This document shows positions 1-8,327 of a stretch of 36,944 nt of DNA, in pieces. Made by a program: the position numbers and the translations under genes. Below the pieces are notes generated by a model, which was given only the letters and a program-made list of their open reading frames with translations, made no database searches and was not told the origin of the DNA. The stretch covers positions 1-36,944 of the forward strand of contig DASSEV010000037.1 of the NCBI GenBank assembly GCA_035695105.1, given 5' to 3'. This stretch comes from JAICYJ01 sp035695105 (lineage in GTDB: Bacteria > Actinomycetota > Thermoleophilia > Gaiellales > JAICJC01). How positions within the stretch are numbered: position 1 is the first letter of the stretch; every line of letters starts with the position of its first letter.

Positions 1-4
1 TGTT

Positions 5-1831
5 GTGTCGCTGTGCTATGCCGCGTCAGTCGGCCTGCTCTGGGCCGCGCGGGAATGGCCGCGGCTCATTCAGCTCGCGAGTCTGGTGTGGAGTTACGTC
101 CTGTTAGGTGGGCTCTGCGGTCTGCTGCGCTGGGGGGTTGAGTTGCCGGCGTTCGTCGCGGCACTTGGGGCACTGACGCTCATCGCGGCGTTGTGGCTGT
201 CTGCGTTCCGACCGGTCGGCGTGATCCTGCTCTCCTCCACCGCTGCATTCGCGCTGCTCGGAGTCATATGGGGAGCCGGCTTCGTCTGGTCGCTGCACGT
301 CACGGAGCTGACCAAAGCGCTGATGCTGGCGGGGCTCCCGCTCCTTGTGGTGACCCTGCCCTCCGCAGCTGTGCAGACGTTCGAGTCGCTGGAGCCGTTG
401 TGCCGGTCTCGGTGGCGGCGCGTGCGTGCGATCCCCAGCCGAGCAGGTCTCGGCAGCGGTCCAGCACCGATGGTGATGCTGCACGTACCGATCCACGCCG
501 AGCCGCCCGACATCGTGATCGAAACGCTGGAGCACCTCGCCGGGATCGACTACCCCGACCTGCGCGTCCTTGTGATCGACAACAACACCAGCGACGAGGC
601 GCTCTGGCGACCCGTCGAGGGCTACTGCGAGCGCAACGGCGAGCGCTTCGCGTTCATCCACGTCGACGGGCTGAAGGGCGCCAAGGCGGGCGCGCTCAAC
701 CTCGCCCTGCGCCTGACACCAAGCGACGTCGACCTGATCGGCGTGATCGATGCCGACTACCACGCCCGGCCGGACTTCCTGCGCCGCGTCGTACCGCTGT
801 TCACCGATCAGCAGCTCGGCTTCGTGCAGACGCCACACGACTACCGCGGCTGGAAACACAGCCGCTTCCTCACCGCCTGCTACTGGGAGTACCGGTACTT
901 CTTCCACACCACCATGGTCAGCCTCAACGAGCGTGACGCCGCCCTCACGGTGGGCACCATGTGTCTGATCCGACGCCAGGCATTGGTCGATGCAGGCGGT
1001 TGGTCCGAATGGTGCGTCACCGAGGACTCCGAGCTGGCGATTCGCATTCACGCCGCCGGCTACAGCGGGACATACATCACCGAGACGTTCGGCAAGGGCC
1101 TCATCCCCGAGTCGCTGTCCGCCTACAAGAAGCAACGGTTCCGCTGGACATACGGGCCCATCCAGGAGCTCAAGCAGCACTGGCGCATGTTCCTGCCGCG
1201 TCGCTGGGCGACGCCATCGACCCTCACCCGGGCCCAGAAGATCCACCACCTGAACCACGGCCTCGACCGACTTCTGATCGGCCTCGGCGCCCTGCTTCTC
1301 CCGCTCGGGCTGGCCATCATCGGCGCACTCGCGCTCCAAGGCAAGACCGTTGCCCTTCCCGTACCCCTCTGGGTCGCAGCGACCTGCATGACCACGGCCA
1401 CCATCGCCCTACGGCTCCTCATCTACCGCGAACTGATCGGGGCGAACCTCCGGCAGACATTCGGCGGTCTGCTTGCGACGGCCGCGCTGTCGTACACCAT
1501 CACCCTCGCCGCGACCTGGGCCATCATCACCAAGACCATGCCGTGGCGGCGCACGCCGAAATTCCCCCAGACCCGGGTCGGGCTGCGCGCCATCAACCAT
1601 GCACGCGCCGAGACGCTGATGGCCACCGTTCTGATCCTGTGCGTCGCCGTCGCAATCGGCGCCGGCCACGACCACGGCCTAACCGGCATGCTCATCATCG
1701 GACTCCTCATTACAGCCGCCAACCTCGCCACCGCACCCATCCTCGCCATAACCGCCGACCGAGACCTCCCACCACAATCGCCAGCGGCCGAGGCCGTCCG
1801 TGAACTCCGGCCAGCCGCAACTGACCGCTGA
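5..1831 (+). CDS. Membrane glycosyltransferase, family GT2 (5' end probably outside window)
   Basis: A processive, membrane-embedded GT2 glycosyltransferase of the cellulose/curdlan-synthase type, expected to build or extend an exopolysaccharide from a nucleotide-sugar at the inner face of the membrane. About 150 N-terminal residues form several hydrophobic helices. The catalytic domain follows (about 155-390) with DAD at 249-251, TED at 339-341 and QRFRW at 377-381, the D,D,D,QxxRW signature of the superfamily. Further hydrophobic segments follow to the C-terminus. The first start in frame is GTG at position 5, but the frame is open to the window edge, so the true start may lie upstream. No PilZ domain or c-di-GMP motif is visible and no bcs-type partner lies downstream, so the polymer cannot be named. 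Family assignment is secure; substrate is unknown. Confidence 0.88.
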   Translation: MSLCYAASVGLLWAAREWPRLIQLASLVWSYVLLGGLCGLLRWGVELPAFVAALGALTLIAALWLSAFRPVGVILLSSTAAFALLGVIWGAGFVWSLHVTELTKALMLAGLPLLVVTLPSAAVQTFESLEPLCRSRWRRVRAIPSRAGLGSGPAPMVMLHVPIHAEPPDIVIETLEHLAGIDYPDLRVLVIDNNTSDEALWRPVEGYCERNGERFAFIHVDGLKGAKAGALNLALRLTPSDVDLIGVIDADYHARPDFLRRVVPLFTDQQLGFVQTPHDYRGWKHSRFLTACYWEYRYFFHTTMVSLNERDAALTVGTMCLIRRQALVDAGGWSEWCVTEDSELAIRIHAAGYSGTYITETFGKGLIPESLSAYKKQRFRWTYGPIQELKQHWRMFLPRRWATPSTLTRAQKIHHLNHGLDRLLIGLGALLLPLGLAIIGALALQGKTVALPVPLWVAATCMTTATIALRLLIYRELIGANLRQTFGGLLATAALSYTITLAATWAIITKTMPWRRTPKFPQTRVGLRAINHARAETLMATVLILCVAVAIGAGHDHGLTGMLIIGLLITAANLATAPILAITADRDLPPQSPAAEAVRELRPAATDR

Positions 1832-2137
1832 AACGACTCGGCCGCGAAGACGAGGCGTCGGATGACGTGGGCCGGCCGATTTCGCTGGAAGCGCTCGGCC
1901 GGACGATTCCCGAGGCGTGATCGCCTGAGCTGGCCCTAACCGCGCGGTCACCTGTCCGGTGACACGTCGGGAACGCTGACCGGGAGGTCACGCCTGGCTG
2001 GTCGCGATGTGATGGAGCGCAAGTACGGGATTTCCACACCGCGCTTCCGTGGGGACGCTGCTGCCAGGCAGCAGGATCGGTGACATCGTCGAGGCGTGCA
2101 ACCGGCCAAAGTGCGGTGCCGACCGGGAGGGGCGGTC
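1832..2137. other. Intergenic region with a possible short coding remnant
   Basis: No complete gene was found. A short open frame on the plus strand, 1825-1920, reads like coding sequence (acidic, ending in ...RTIPEA before TGA) but has no credible start and begins inside the end of the glycosyltransferase gene, so it may be the tail of a decayed gene. A small inverted repeat GTCACC-TGTCC-GGTGAC lies at 1947-1963. It could be a weak terminator but has no T-tract. Confidence 0.3.
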
Positions 2138-3373
2138 ATGCGTGACACACGGAAGATTGTGATTATTGCGAGCGCCGTCGGGGTGGCGCTTGCGGGCAGC
2201 TTCAGTGGCCGTGCGAGCGCGGCGAGCCAGCCAGCGACGCAGGAGGTGAGCGTCAGCACGACTGGGATCGATGCGAACCGGCCGAGCCGGTTGGATGCGG
2301 TGAGCCCAGATGGCCGCTATGTCTTGTTCGACTCGACCGCGACGAACCTGGTTGCTCACGACACAAACGCAGTACGCGACGTGTTCCTACGAGATGTCGT
2401 TCGTGGCCGAACCGTTCGGGTCAGCGTCGGGCCGCATGGTCGCCAGGGAAACGCCGCGAGCTGGGGCGGGTCGATGTCGTCCGACGGGCGTTACATCACC
2501 TTCCAGTCGGCAGCCACGAACCTGTCGCGCCATGACACCAACGGCGTCGCTGACGCCTTCCTTCGCATCCGCGGAGGTAGTGATCCGCGCACGGTGCGTG
2601 TCAGCATCCGACCCGCGGGCGGCCAGTTCGAAAAGGCTGTGAACGGATTGTGGGCGACGATGGGAGCAAGGCCCACCCAGTTCGTCGGCGCGTCACTGCC
2701 GCTCAGCGCAGATGGGCGCTATGTCGCCTTCGGCGTGCTTGGCTTCCCGGAGGTGGCCCGCGAATATGCCTATCTGCGGGATCGCAAGACGCACCGAACA
2801 GTGCGGGTCTTCCGGGCCAAGGACTTCCCGGTCCCGGTTGCCATGTCCGCGGACGGGCGTTTCCTGGTCGCTCAGAACTCGAACGACAACGGCAACGCGG
2901 ACTCATTCTTCCTTCGTGACCGCGGCCTGAGACGAACGACCACCGTCCCCTATGACATCGGCTGGCTGCCGATCGGATTCATCGGGGGCATCGTGATGAG
3001 CCCTGACGCACGGTACTTCGCCTTCAGCGGATACAACGGCCAGACGGTGCCCGGAAACCTTGCCTACCGCTGGCAGCGAGGTGCGACCAGTTTCGATCCG
3101 ATCACCCCGCCGGGCTCCAACCAGTCGACTGACGTGTATGGCATCTCGGATGACGGCCGCTACGTCGGAGCAAACGGCTACCGATTCGACATGACCACCC
3201 AGGCCAGCATCCCCGCGAGCGTGAGCGCGGACGGAACCTTCCTCGGCGCCCGAGGGCTCTTGTCGGGTGATGCTGCCTGGTACGCGTTTGCGGCGAGCGG
3301 CGGCGGCGTGACAAGCAGTGACTCCGATCGATCCGGCGATCTCTTCATCCGCGGGCCGCTCGCGGTGCCATGA
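2138..3373 (+). CDS. Secreted TolB/WD40-like (PD40) beta-propeller protein
   Basis: A 411-aa exported protein. The N-terminus is a signal peptide (basic MRDTRK, hydrophobic core, probable cleavage after GRASA near residue 28). The rest carries seven copies of a Ser-x-Asp-Gly-Arg-Tyr type repeat, first near residue 56 and last near 363. Two of the first blades also carry the TNL-x(3)-DTN...D-x-FLRD pattern common in PD40 propellers. Seven repeats fit one seven-bladed propeller. ATG at 2138 is chosen over the upstream GTG at 2096 because a GGGAGGGG ribosome binding site precedes it and the signal peptide starts there. Such domains usually bind proteins or glycans; no enzymatic motif is visible. 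It lies alone between two long spacers. Confidence 0.8.
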   Translation: MRDTRKIVIIASAVGVALAGSFSGRASAASQPATQEVSVSTTGIDANRPSRLDAVSPDGRYVLFDSTATNLVAHDTNAVRDVFLRDVVRGRTVRVSVGPHGRQGNAASWGGSMSSDGRYITFQSAATNLSRHDTNGVADAFLRIRGGSDPRTVRVSIRPAGGQFEKAVNGLWATMGARPTQFVGASLPLSADGRYVAFGVLGFPEVAREYAYLRDRKTHRTVRVFRAKDFPVPVAMSADGRFLVAQNSNDNGNADSFFLRDRGLRRTTTVPYDIGWLPIGFIGGIVMSPDARYFAFSGYNGQTVPGNLAYRWQRGATSFDPITPPGSNQSTDVYGISDDGRYVGANGYRFDMTTQASIPASVSADGTFLGARGLLSGDAAWYAFAASGGGVTSSDSDRSGDLFIRGPLAVP

Positions 3374-3836
3374 AGCGCGGTCGTCGCACCATTGTCGATT
3401 CGTCTGCGAGCGTGGTTCTCCGTCGGGCCTTTCGAGCGGAGAGGGGCCCCAGGGCAGCCGGGCCTTCAACTCCTCGTGGCGTGGTCTCATGCCGCGAACC
3501 TTCATTCCTCGGACGGCGCTGAGGTTGGGCAGATCGAGGAAGGCGCGTGCTCGTCGAACTCGTGGTTGCAAGTGGGGCACGCCCAATCTCTGCCGAGGAA
3601 CAGTCGCCGTAGCGCAGTGCGTCGTCGTCGGCGATCGCGCGTCCTGATCCCCTTGCGGGGGATGGCGAGGACCGCTACGCGGGGCCATGCTCTTGGTACG
3701 GCGTCCGAGGGCCGAGCCCACAGGCAGGCGGTGTTCGGGGGCCCTTTATCCCCGTGAGGCGGTCTTTCGAGCGTGGGGAGGGTCGAGGGCGGTCTCGCGG
3801 GCGCTCTACTAGTTGGCTGCGGGACGGGGGTCTCTG
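3374..3836. other. Gene-poor spacer upstream of the TadG-like gene
   Basis: No gene with convincing start, codon bias and family match was found in these 463 bases. Open frames exist on both strands but read as arginine-rich shadow sequence. On the minus strand, just before a TGA at 3502, one frame contains CPTCNHEF...ICP, which resembles part of a zinc ribbon but lacks a fourth cysteine and a start, so it may be a gene remnant. A short hairpin ATCCCC-ttgcg-GGGGAT lies at 3647-3663. No riboswitch consensus was recognised. Confidence 0.3.
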
Positions 3837-4823
3837 GTGGCTGGACGCGAAGGCGATCGTGGTCAGACGGTGGCGCTGTTCGCCGTGTTTGCGATGTGCC
3901 TGCTTGGCATGTGTGCGCTGGCGATCGACGTCGGTACCTGGTATCAGGACAAGCGCCATCTCCAGGCGGACGCCGACGCAGCTGCGCTGGCTGGCGCCGC
4001 GGCGATCCCAACCAACACCGCAAGCGCCGCGGCGACTGCGAACTTCATCAAGAACCGGCTCGCCTCCAGCGAGCAGGTGACGGTGACGATGCCCGCATAT
4101 GACACGGTAACCGTGCAGACGACGTATGCCGCGCCGACGTTCTTTGCGAAGATCTTTGGCAAGAGCAGCACGCTGATCAGAGCGACGGCGACGGCGCGTA
4201 TTCGCGCAAACGGCGTCGCTCAGCACCACGTCTCTCCCTACGTCGTCACCGTCGCCTCCTACAACAACGGCCAGGGCACGACGCTGTTTAACTGTGACGC
4301 GTCGGGCAACTGTGGGACCGTCGACCTGCCGATGGCAGACAACACCAGCGGCGGCAGCTGCAGCGGCAACGTCTACACCGGCATCACCGGAAACGTCCAG
4401 GGCGCCATCACCGACACCCTCGACATCGGCCAACTGGTGGTCGGCGGCTGCCTATCGCCCAAGACGGGAAATGCGCAGCCAAGCGCCAACGCGGTCAACG
4501 CGCTACCCGGCAGCATGTCGCAAGACCTGCAGAGTCTTGGCAGCGGCCAATACCAGGTCATCCCACAATCTTGGGACGACGCCCAGAGCCTGCCGCCCCG
4601 TCTTATCTACGTGCCGATCGTGCAGAGCTTCGCGACCGGCACGAATGCCAACATGACGATCCTGTTCTTCGCCTGGTTCTACATCACCGGCGCCACCGGC
4701 AGCGGCCAGGGCCTCAAGATCAACGGCCAATATGTCTCCATGAGCCTTCCCGCCTCGGCCACCACCGTCGACTGGGTACCCGGCCGGGTCGGCCAAGTCA
4801 CCAGCGTCACCCTCACCGCGTAA
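3837..4823 (+). CDS. TadG-like (TadE/G superfamily) secreted or pilus-associated protein
   Basis: A 328-aa protein with the N-terminal pattern of TadG-like proteins: a short charged stretch (GDRGQT), one transmembrane helix at about 12-32 that ends in AIDVG, then YQDKRHLQADADAAALAGA, the hallmark of this domain. The remainder is a Thr/Ser/Gly/Asn-rich extracytoplasmic region with no von Willebrand motif recognised. In Flp/Tad pilus systems these proteins are minor pilins or assembly factors, but no tadA, tadB, tadC, cpaB or flp gene is in the window, so this is an orphan. The GTG at 3837 is chosen because GGGGG lies about six bases upstream; a TTG at 3813 would add eight residues. Confidence 0.75.
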   Translation: MAGREGDRGQTVALFAVFAMCLLGMCALAIDVGTWYQDKRHLQADADAAALAGAAAIPTNTASAAATANFIKNRLASSEQVTVTMPAYDTVTVQTTYAAPTFFAKIFGKSSTLIRATATARIRANGVAQHHVSPYVVTVASYNNGQGTTLFNCDASGNCGTVDLPMADNTSGGSCSGNVYTGITGNVQGAITDTLDIGQLVVGGCLSPKTGNAQPSANAVNALPGSMSQDLQSLGSGQYQVIPQSWDDAQSLPPRLIYVPIVQSFATGTNANMTILFFAWFYITGATGSGQGLKINGQYVSMSLPASATTVDWVPGRVGQVTSVTLTA

Positions 4824-4838
4824 CCCACTCACCACGAC

Positions 4839-4862
4839 TTCGACCCGGCCCCACAGGTCGAA
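4839..4862 (+). terminator. Possible terminator hairpin after the TadG-like gene
   Basis: A perfect 7-bp inverted repeat TTCGACC / GGTCGAA with a 10-nt loop, starting 15 bases after the TAA stop. No T-tract follows. Confidence 0.35.
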
Positions 4863-4953
4863 ACGCCCGCGAGGGTGGCCAATACCTTGTGAGTGAGCGG
4901 TGGGACCGGTCCTGCCCCGCCGAGCGCGGCGGGTTCCGACCGACCCGGAGGGG

Positions 4954-4959
4954 TAGCCT
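4954..4959 (+). promoter_or_regulatory. Leaderless-type -10 element TAGCCT
   Basis: TAGCCT lies exactly six bases before the GTG at 4966, the spacing seen repeatedly in this window. No convincing -35 was found. Confidence 0.4.
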
Positions 4960-4965
4960 GCCGGT

Positions 4966-5157
4966 GTGGATCTCGGCTCGCTGTGGCGGCGGATCACGGG
5001 CAGGTCAAGCCCGCGCGGTGACCGCGCGCCGTCCGACGCGAACGTTCCGATCGACGGCGCCGAGTACCGGTCCAATCGAGAGAAAGAGATACACGACGCG
5101 TTCGTGCCCCCGGGTCAGCGGATCGACGACTGGCAAGCGCCGCTCGACGACCGCTGA
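4966..5157 (+). CDS. Small hypothetical protein, 63 aa
   Basis: A hydrophilic 63-residue protein beginning MDLGSLWRRITGR, with a basic N-terminal third and a more acidic C-terminal half (ending DDWQAPLDDR). No domain is recognised and no membrane segment or signal peptide is seen. Two signals support it: a TAGCCT hexamer six bases before the GTG, matching the leaderless promoters elsewhere here, and a GGAGGGG stretch at 4947-4953, rather far upstream for a ribosome binding site. Third codon positions are mostly G or C, as in real genes of this genome. It stands alone in a sparse region, and function is unknown. Confidence 0.55.
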   Translation: MDLGSLWRRITGRSSPRGDRAPSDANVPIDGAEYRSNREKEIHDAFVPPGQRIDDWQAPLDDR

Positions 5158-5607
5158 GCCACCTCGAGGCGGGGCACAGCTCCAACCAGCGGCCGGGCAA
5201 CGTCCGTTCGTCAAACCTGTCAGGTCGTGGGCGGCCGAAACGGCGGTGGGCCGGACAGCGGCTCGTGCTTGCCAGGCCCTTCGTGATGCTGCGCCGCCTA
5301 GACCGCATCGTACTCTCGCTCGTCTTCCGTGCGGGTGCGCCGGCGCCGGTCGAGCAGGTAGGAAGAACGCCGACACACCGAGGAACAGGGCGGCGAGGAA
5401 CCCGACGCCGACCATGCGGCGCGGTCCTTCACGCTCGGCCCAGCCGACGCGTAAGCGAGAAGCGACGTGCGTGCCATGACCCACACGATCTACGGACTGG
5501 TGTCGACGGGGGCAGCCGGCGGAGGATGCAGTCGGTCGATTGGCCGGGTCGGCACGACAGGGCGTTCTCGCAGGATCCCCGCTCCCGAGGCAAACGAACC
5601 ATCCGCC
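5158..5607. other. Sparse region around a broken small gene
   Basis: Apart from the minus-strand frameshifted gene at 5298-5415, annotated separately, nothing with gene-like properties was found on either strand. Open frames that cross it are arginine-rich and lack starts with ribosome binding sites. Confidence 0.4.
5298..5415 (-). pseudogene. Frameshifted small single-pass membrane protein (about 38 aa if repaired)
   Basis: The minus strand starts with ATG at 5415, preceded by AAGGA at about the right distance, and codes for a hydrophobic helix (MVGVGFLAALFLGVSAFFL). The frame then turns into low-complexity Pro/Ala/Arg sequence, while the neighbouring frame continues with LLDRRRRTRTEDEREYDAV and a TAG at 5298. 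Removing one C at about 5358 joins them into a helix plus a charged cytoplasmic tail, a typical small membrane protein. The length of 118 nt is not a multiple of three. It may be a real frameshift mutation, a sequencing or assembly error, or, less likely, programmed. Function is unknown. Confidence 0.45.
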
Positions 5608-5922
5608 CTAACTGCGGGTCAGACTCGTCTCGTCGACGAGACGCTCGACAACCGTCCCCGGGATGTCACGCTTCTCCATCCGCGCCGCGTCACGCTGCTG
5701 CTGCACCTCGACCCGGGCAGCCTGCCAGGCCGCCCAGTGACCAGACACCAGCGCCCAGAGCGACAGTGCCGAGACGTAGACGACGCTCTTCACCCAGCCC
5801 GTTGCCACGGAGATCGGGATCATCACGATCCAGAACACCGTTAGCCAGCCGTTGATGCGCCGCATGAACACCGCGTCGCCCTGCACTGATGCCCAGAGTG
5901 ACTTGACGACTCCCGAAACCAC
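5608..5922 (-). CDS. Small two-helix membrane protein, conserved-hypothetical type
   Basis: A 104-aa protein with two adjacent hydrophobic helices (about 25-43 and 47-68) and a charged C-terminal tail that looks helical (about 68-92). The core wording, FWIVMIPISVATGW followed by ALSLWALVSGHWAAWQAARVE, resembles a family of uncharacterised actinobacterial membrane proteins; I recall no assigned function. The start is fixed at GTG 5922 by an AAGGAGG ribosome binding site (minus strand, 5929-5935) with a 6-nt spacer. Longer upstream frames are arginine-rich and unlikely to be translated. It is codirectional with the histidine kinase upstream, about 130 bases away, and may be co-transcribed with it. 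Confidence 0.75.
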   Translation of the reverse strand: MVSGVVKSLWASVQGDAVFMRRINGWLTVFWIVMIPISVATGWVKSVVYVSALSLWALVSGHWAAWQAARVEVQQQRDAARMEKRDIPGTVVERLVDETSLTRS

Positions 5923-6049
5923 AGTGAGCCTCCTTGCCAGTTCCGCTTTGCGTGATACCCGGCCGGAGGGGCAATCACGCATGCCGCATTGGGGAGCGAT
6001 TGGATGCGCGCAGGTCAGGTGCCAGAGCCGGCGTGCCGCATGTAGGTCG

Positions 6050-7279
6050 TCAGGCCGTCTGCGAGAGGATCTCGTCCGGCGGCCGCAGCGGGATCGCGAA
6101 CTCGACCAGCGTGCCGGCGCCCGGCTTGGACGTGATCCTGAAGTCGCCGCCCGCGAGCCGCACCCGCTCGGCCGTGGCATCCAGGCCGATGTGCCCGGCG
6201 CGGCGCCGCGTCTCGTGGAGGGACGGGTCGTACCCGCTTCCGTCGTCCTGCACGACGCCGCGGATCGCCGATTCGTCGTGATGCGCCGTCAGGCGGATCG
6301 TCGCCGCCTGAGCATGCTTCAGCGCGTTTCCTGCCAGCTCCTTGAACGTCCGGTACGCGAGCCGCTCCAGCGAGTGGTCGACCCGCCCCGGCGTGGTGGT
6401 CACGATCACGCTCACCGGCTGGGCATCCTCGATGTCCCGCGCCAGCCGCTCGAGCGCCGGCGCAAGTCCGGCGTGCTCCAGCTGTGGAGGGTAGAGATCG
6501 AAGCTAAGGGAGCGGATCCTGTCGACCGCTCCGCCGATCATCTCCCGGGCGCGGGCCAGCTGTCCGGCCGCCTTCGCGTTGGGGTCTCCCTGCGCGAGGC
6601 TCGCCGCCGCGCTGTCTAGCTGCATCGAGCCCGCCACCAGCACCTGGATGGCGTCGTCATGCAGCTCACCCGCGATCCGCGCCCGCTCCTGCTCGGCGGC
6701 GGCCTGCATGCGCCGGTGCACCGCCTCGCGCTCCTCGTGCAGGGCGCTCACCTCGGCCGCCGTCTGCCGGAGATACTCGGCTGCGCCGTGGACGAACACC
6801 ACGAGCAGCCCGACGCCGAACGCGACCATTGCCGTGATTCCCATCGCGGTGTCCGTGGAGTGAAGGTGGAGCTGCGCAACCAGCGTGGCGGCGACCCAGG
6901 TGACCGTCGCTATGGCGGTGAAGCGCGCGTCGAACACGATCGCCACACAGGCGAGCACGAGGCAGGCATTGGTGATGAACCCCAGCGACAGGGTCGGCCC
7001 TCCCAGCCACTGGCCCTGCGCGTTCGAGAACGCCGGTATGAGGACGACCAGGATGTACCACTCCACGATGGTAGGACGGCGCCGCAGGTACAGGTAGGCA
7101 AGCCCCACCAACAGCACTCCGGTGCGGATGGCGATGGCGCCAGGTCCGATCTTCCCGAACGCCAGCAGCTCGATCCCGCCGACCGGCGCCAGCACGATAT
7201 AGAGCGCCTGCGCGGCGCGCCGCCGCCCTTCCGGGCCCTCCCGAAAGATGCTGACCATGAGCCAGCTGATCGTCTTCAT
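6050..7279 (-). CDS. Orphan sensor histidine kinase, NarL/DesK-type (HisKA_3)
   Basis: A 409-aa membrane sensor kinase. Six hydrophobic helices occupy about residues 25-164 and form the sensor part. A short linker coiled coil leads to the dimerisation domain with ERARIAGELHDD, whose H207 is the predicted phosphorylated histidine. The ATPase domain follows with the N box (KELAGNALKHA, N318), the G1 box DDGSG at 345-349 and the G2 box GHIGL near 362. All key residues are present, so it should be active. The expected LuxR/NarL-type response regulator is not adjacent. ATG 7279 is chosen for its hydrophobic context and a GGAG eight to nine bases upstream; earlier starts add an arginine/serine-rich tail. 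A candidate promoter with an inverted repeat lies upstream. Confidence 0.85.
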   Translation of the reverse strand: MKTISWLMVSIFREGPEGRRRAAQALYIVLAPVGGIELLAFGKIGPGAIAIRTGVLLVGLAYLYLRRRPTIVEWYILVVLIPAFSNAQGQWLGGPTLSLGFITNACLVLACVAIVFDARFTAIATVTWVAATLVAQLHLHSTDTAMGITAMVAFGVGLLVVFVHGAAEYLRQTAAEVSALHEEREAVHRRMQAAAEQERARIAGELHDDAIQVLVAGSMQLDSAAASLAQGDPNAKAAGQLARAREMIGGAVDRIRSLSFDLYPPQLEHAGLAPALERLARDIEDAQPVSVIVTTTPGRVDHSLERLAYRTFKELAGNALKHAQAATIRLTAHHDESAIRGVVQDDGSGYDPSLHETRRRAGHIGLDATAERVRLAGGDFRITSKPGAGTLVEFAIPLRPPDEILSQTA

Positions 7280-7314
7280 CCCCAGTCTCCGATCCGACCT
7301 GCAGGAGCCGCGCA

Positions 7315-7335
7315 ACTCTACCGACCGCCCGGTCG
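7315..7335 (-). promoter_or_regulatory. Candidate promoter and operator of the histidine kinase gene
   Basis: On the minus strand a TAGAGT hexamer (7315-7320) lies about 35 bases before the kinase start. Immediately upstream is an inverted repeat CGACC-GGGC-GGTCG (7322-7335), which would fall in the -10/-35 spacer and could be a regulator site. Confidence 0.3.
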
Positions 7336-7378
7336 ATCGGCATCGTGCCGCGAGGCTTGACACAGGCTGGCTGGTGCT

Positions 7379-8215
7379 TCAGACGTTGACGGTCACACGC
7401 AGAAACGCCGCATCCACCTTGGTGGTCTCGTCGCTGCCGCTCGAGTTGTGCTCGTGCACGAGCGCGTCCAGCTCCGCGTGGAGCTCGTCCTCGCGACCGT
7501 CCGCCGCGGCTGCCGCATAGGCGTTCATGGTCGGCCCGTAGTACTCGCGGAACAGCTCCAGGTACTGCGAGGGCGTGCCCGCGAAGGTGAAGGTGTAGAT
7601 GTCTCGCTCGCACGAGATCCGGTCGGCCGGGACACCTGCGCCCGCGAACCGCTCGACGACCGTGTCCTCGACACCCCACAGCATCGGGCTCACGAACCCC
7701 TCCGGCGGAGGCGGTGAGTACGCCATGCTGATGCGAAGCAGCTGTGCCACGTAGGTCGGGTCGTTCGGGATCCAGTTGCCCATGACCATCCGGCCGCCGG
7801 GCTTCGTCACCCGCACCATCTCCTTCGCGACGTCGTCGGGCCGGGGGGCGAACATGGCGCCGAAGATCGATACGACCAGGTCGAACGAGTCGTCGGCCAG
7901 CTCGCTCAGGTTGGTGGCGTCCCCCTCCTGGAAGCGGAGGTTGTCGAGGCCGAGCGCCCGCGCGCGCGTGTTGCCTGCGGCGACGAGGTTGCGGGCGATG
8001 TCCACACCGAGCACGTCCGCACCCATCTGCGCCGCGGGCACGGCGGTGGTGCCGTCGCCGCAGCCGAGGTCGAGCACGCGCATCCCCTCGCCCACGCCCA
8101 GCGACGCAACGATCGCCGCTCCGCTGTCCCGCATCGCCGCGGCAATGCGCGTGAAGTCACCCTTCTCCCACAGGGCTTTGTTCGGGTTGGCCGTCGATTG
8201 ATCCGTGGAGGACAT
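7379..8215 (-). CDS. SAM-dependent class I methyltransferase (UbiE/Methyltransf_11 type)
   Basis: A 278-aa soluble methyltransferase. Motif I, VLDLGCGDG, is at 47-55, followed by the acidic ribose-binding residue in VLGVDIA (D72), a GDA motif before the adenine pocket, and SFDLVVSIFGAMFAP plus the post-motif KPGGRMVMGNW. The C-terminal 100 residues, from about 165 on, are a substrate-binding region typical of small-molecule or lipid/quinone methyltransferases. The substrate cannot be read from sequence. ATG 8215 is supported by AAGGAG on the minus strand with an 8-nt spacer. The gene is divergent from the lipoprotein gene and codirectional with the histidine kinase about 100 bases downstream, which has its own candidate promoter. 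Confidence 0.87.
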   Translation of the reverse strand: MSSTDQSTANPNKALWEKGDFTRIAAAMRDSGAAIVASLGVGEGMRVLDLGCGDGTTAVPAAQMGADVLGVDIARNLVAAGNTRARALGLDNLRFQEGDATNLSELADDSFDLVVSIFGAMFAPRPDDVAKEMVRVTKPGGRMVMGNWIPNDPTYVAQLLRISMAYSPPPPEGFVSPMLWGVEDTVVERFAGAGVPADRISCERDIYTFTFAGTPSQYLELFREYYGPTMNAYAAAAADGREDELHAELDALVHEHNSSGSDETTKVDAAFLRVTVNV

Positions 8216-8291
8216 GCCGGCGCTCCTTGTGTCCGATGAGAGGAATCGTCAGCCGACCCTATCAACCGGCGGGCCCGGAGGGCTCGCGCGC

Positions 8292-8320
8292 TGGACGCTA
8301 CTACCGACGCACCGTATGGT
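8292..8320 (+). promoter_or_regulatory. Promoter TGGACG-17-TATGGT, leaderless type
   Basis: The -35-like TGGACG (8292-8297) and -10 TATGGT (8315-8320) are separated by 17 bases. The ATG at 8328 follows seven bases after the -10, so the transcript probably starts at or very near the start codon. Confidence 0.55.
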
Positions 8321-8327
8321 GAGAGGG

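Noticed and set aside
3620..3780. Possible riboswitch or structured RNA before the TadG-like gene
   Set aside because: Several short stems exist, but no conserved riboswitch core (for example of the c-di-GMP type) was recognised.
8205..8327. Longer N-terminus for the lipoprotein
   Set aside because: It would bury the signal peptide and cross the promoter TATGGT; the start at 8328 explains both.
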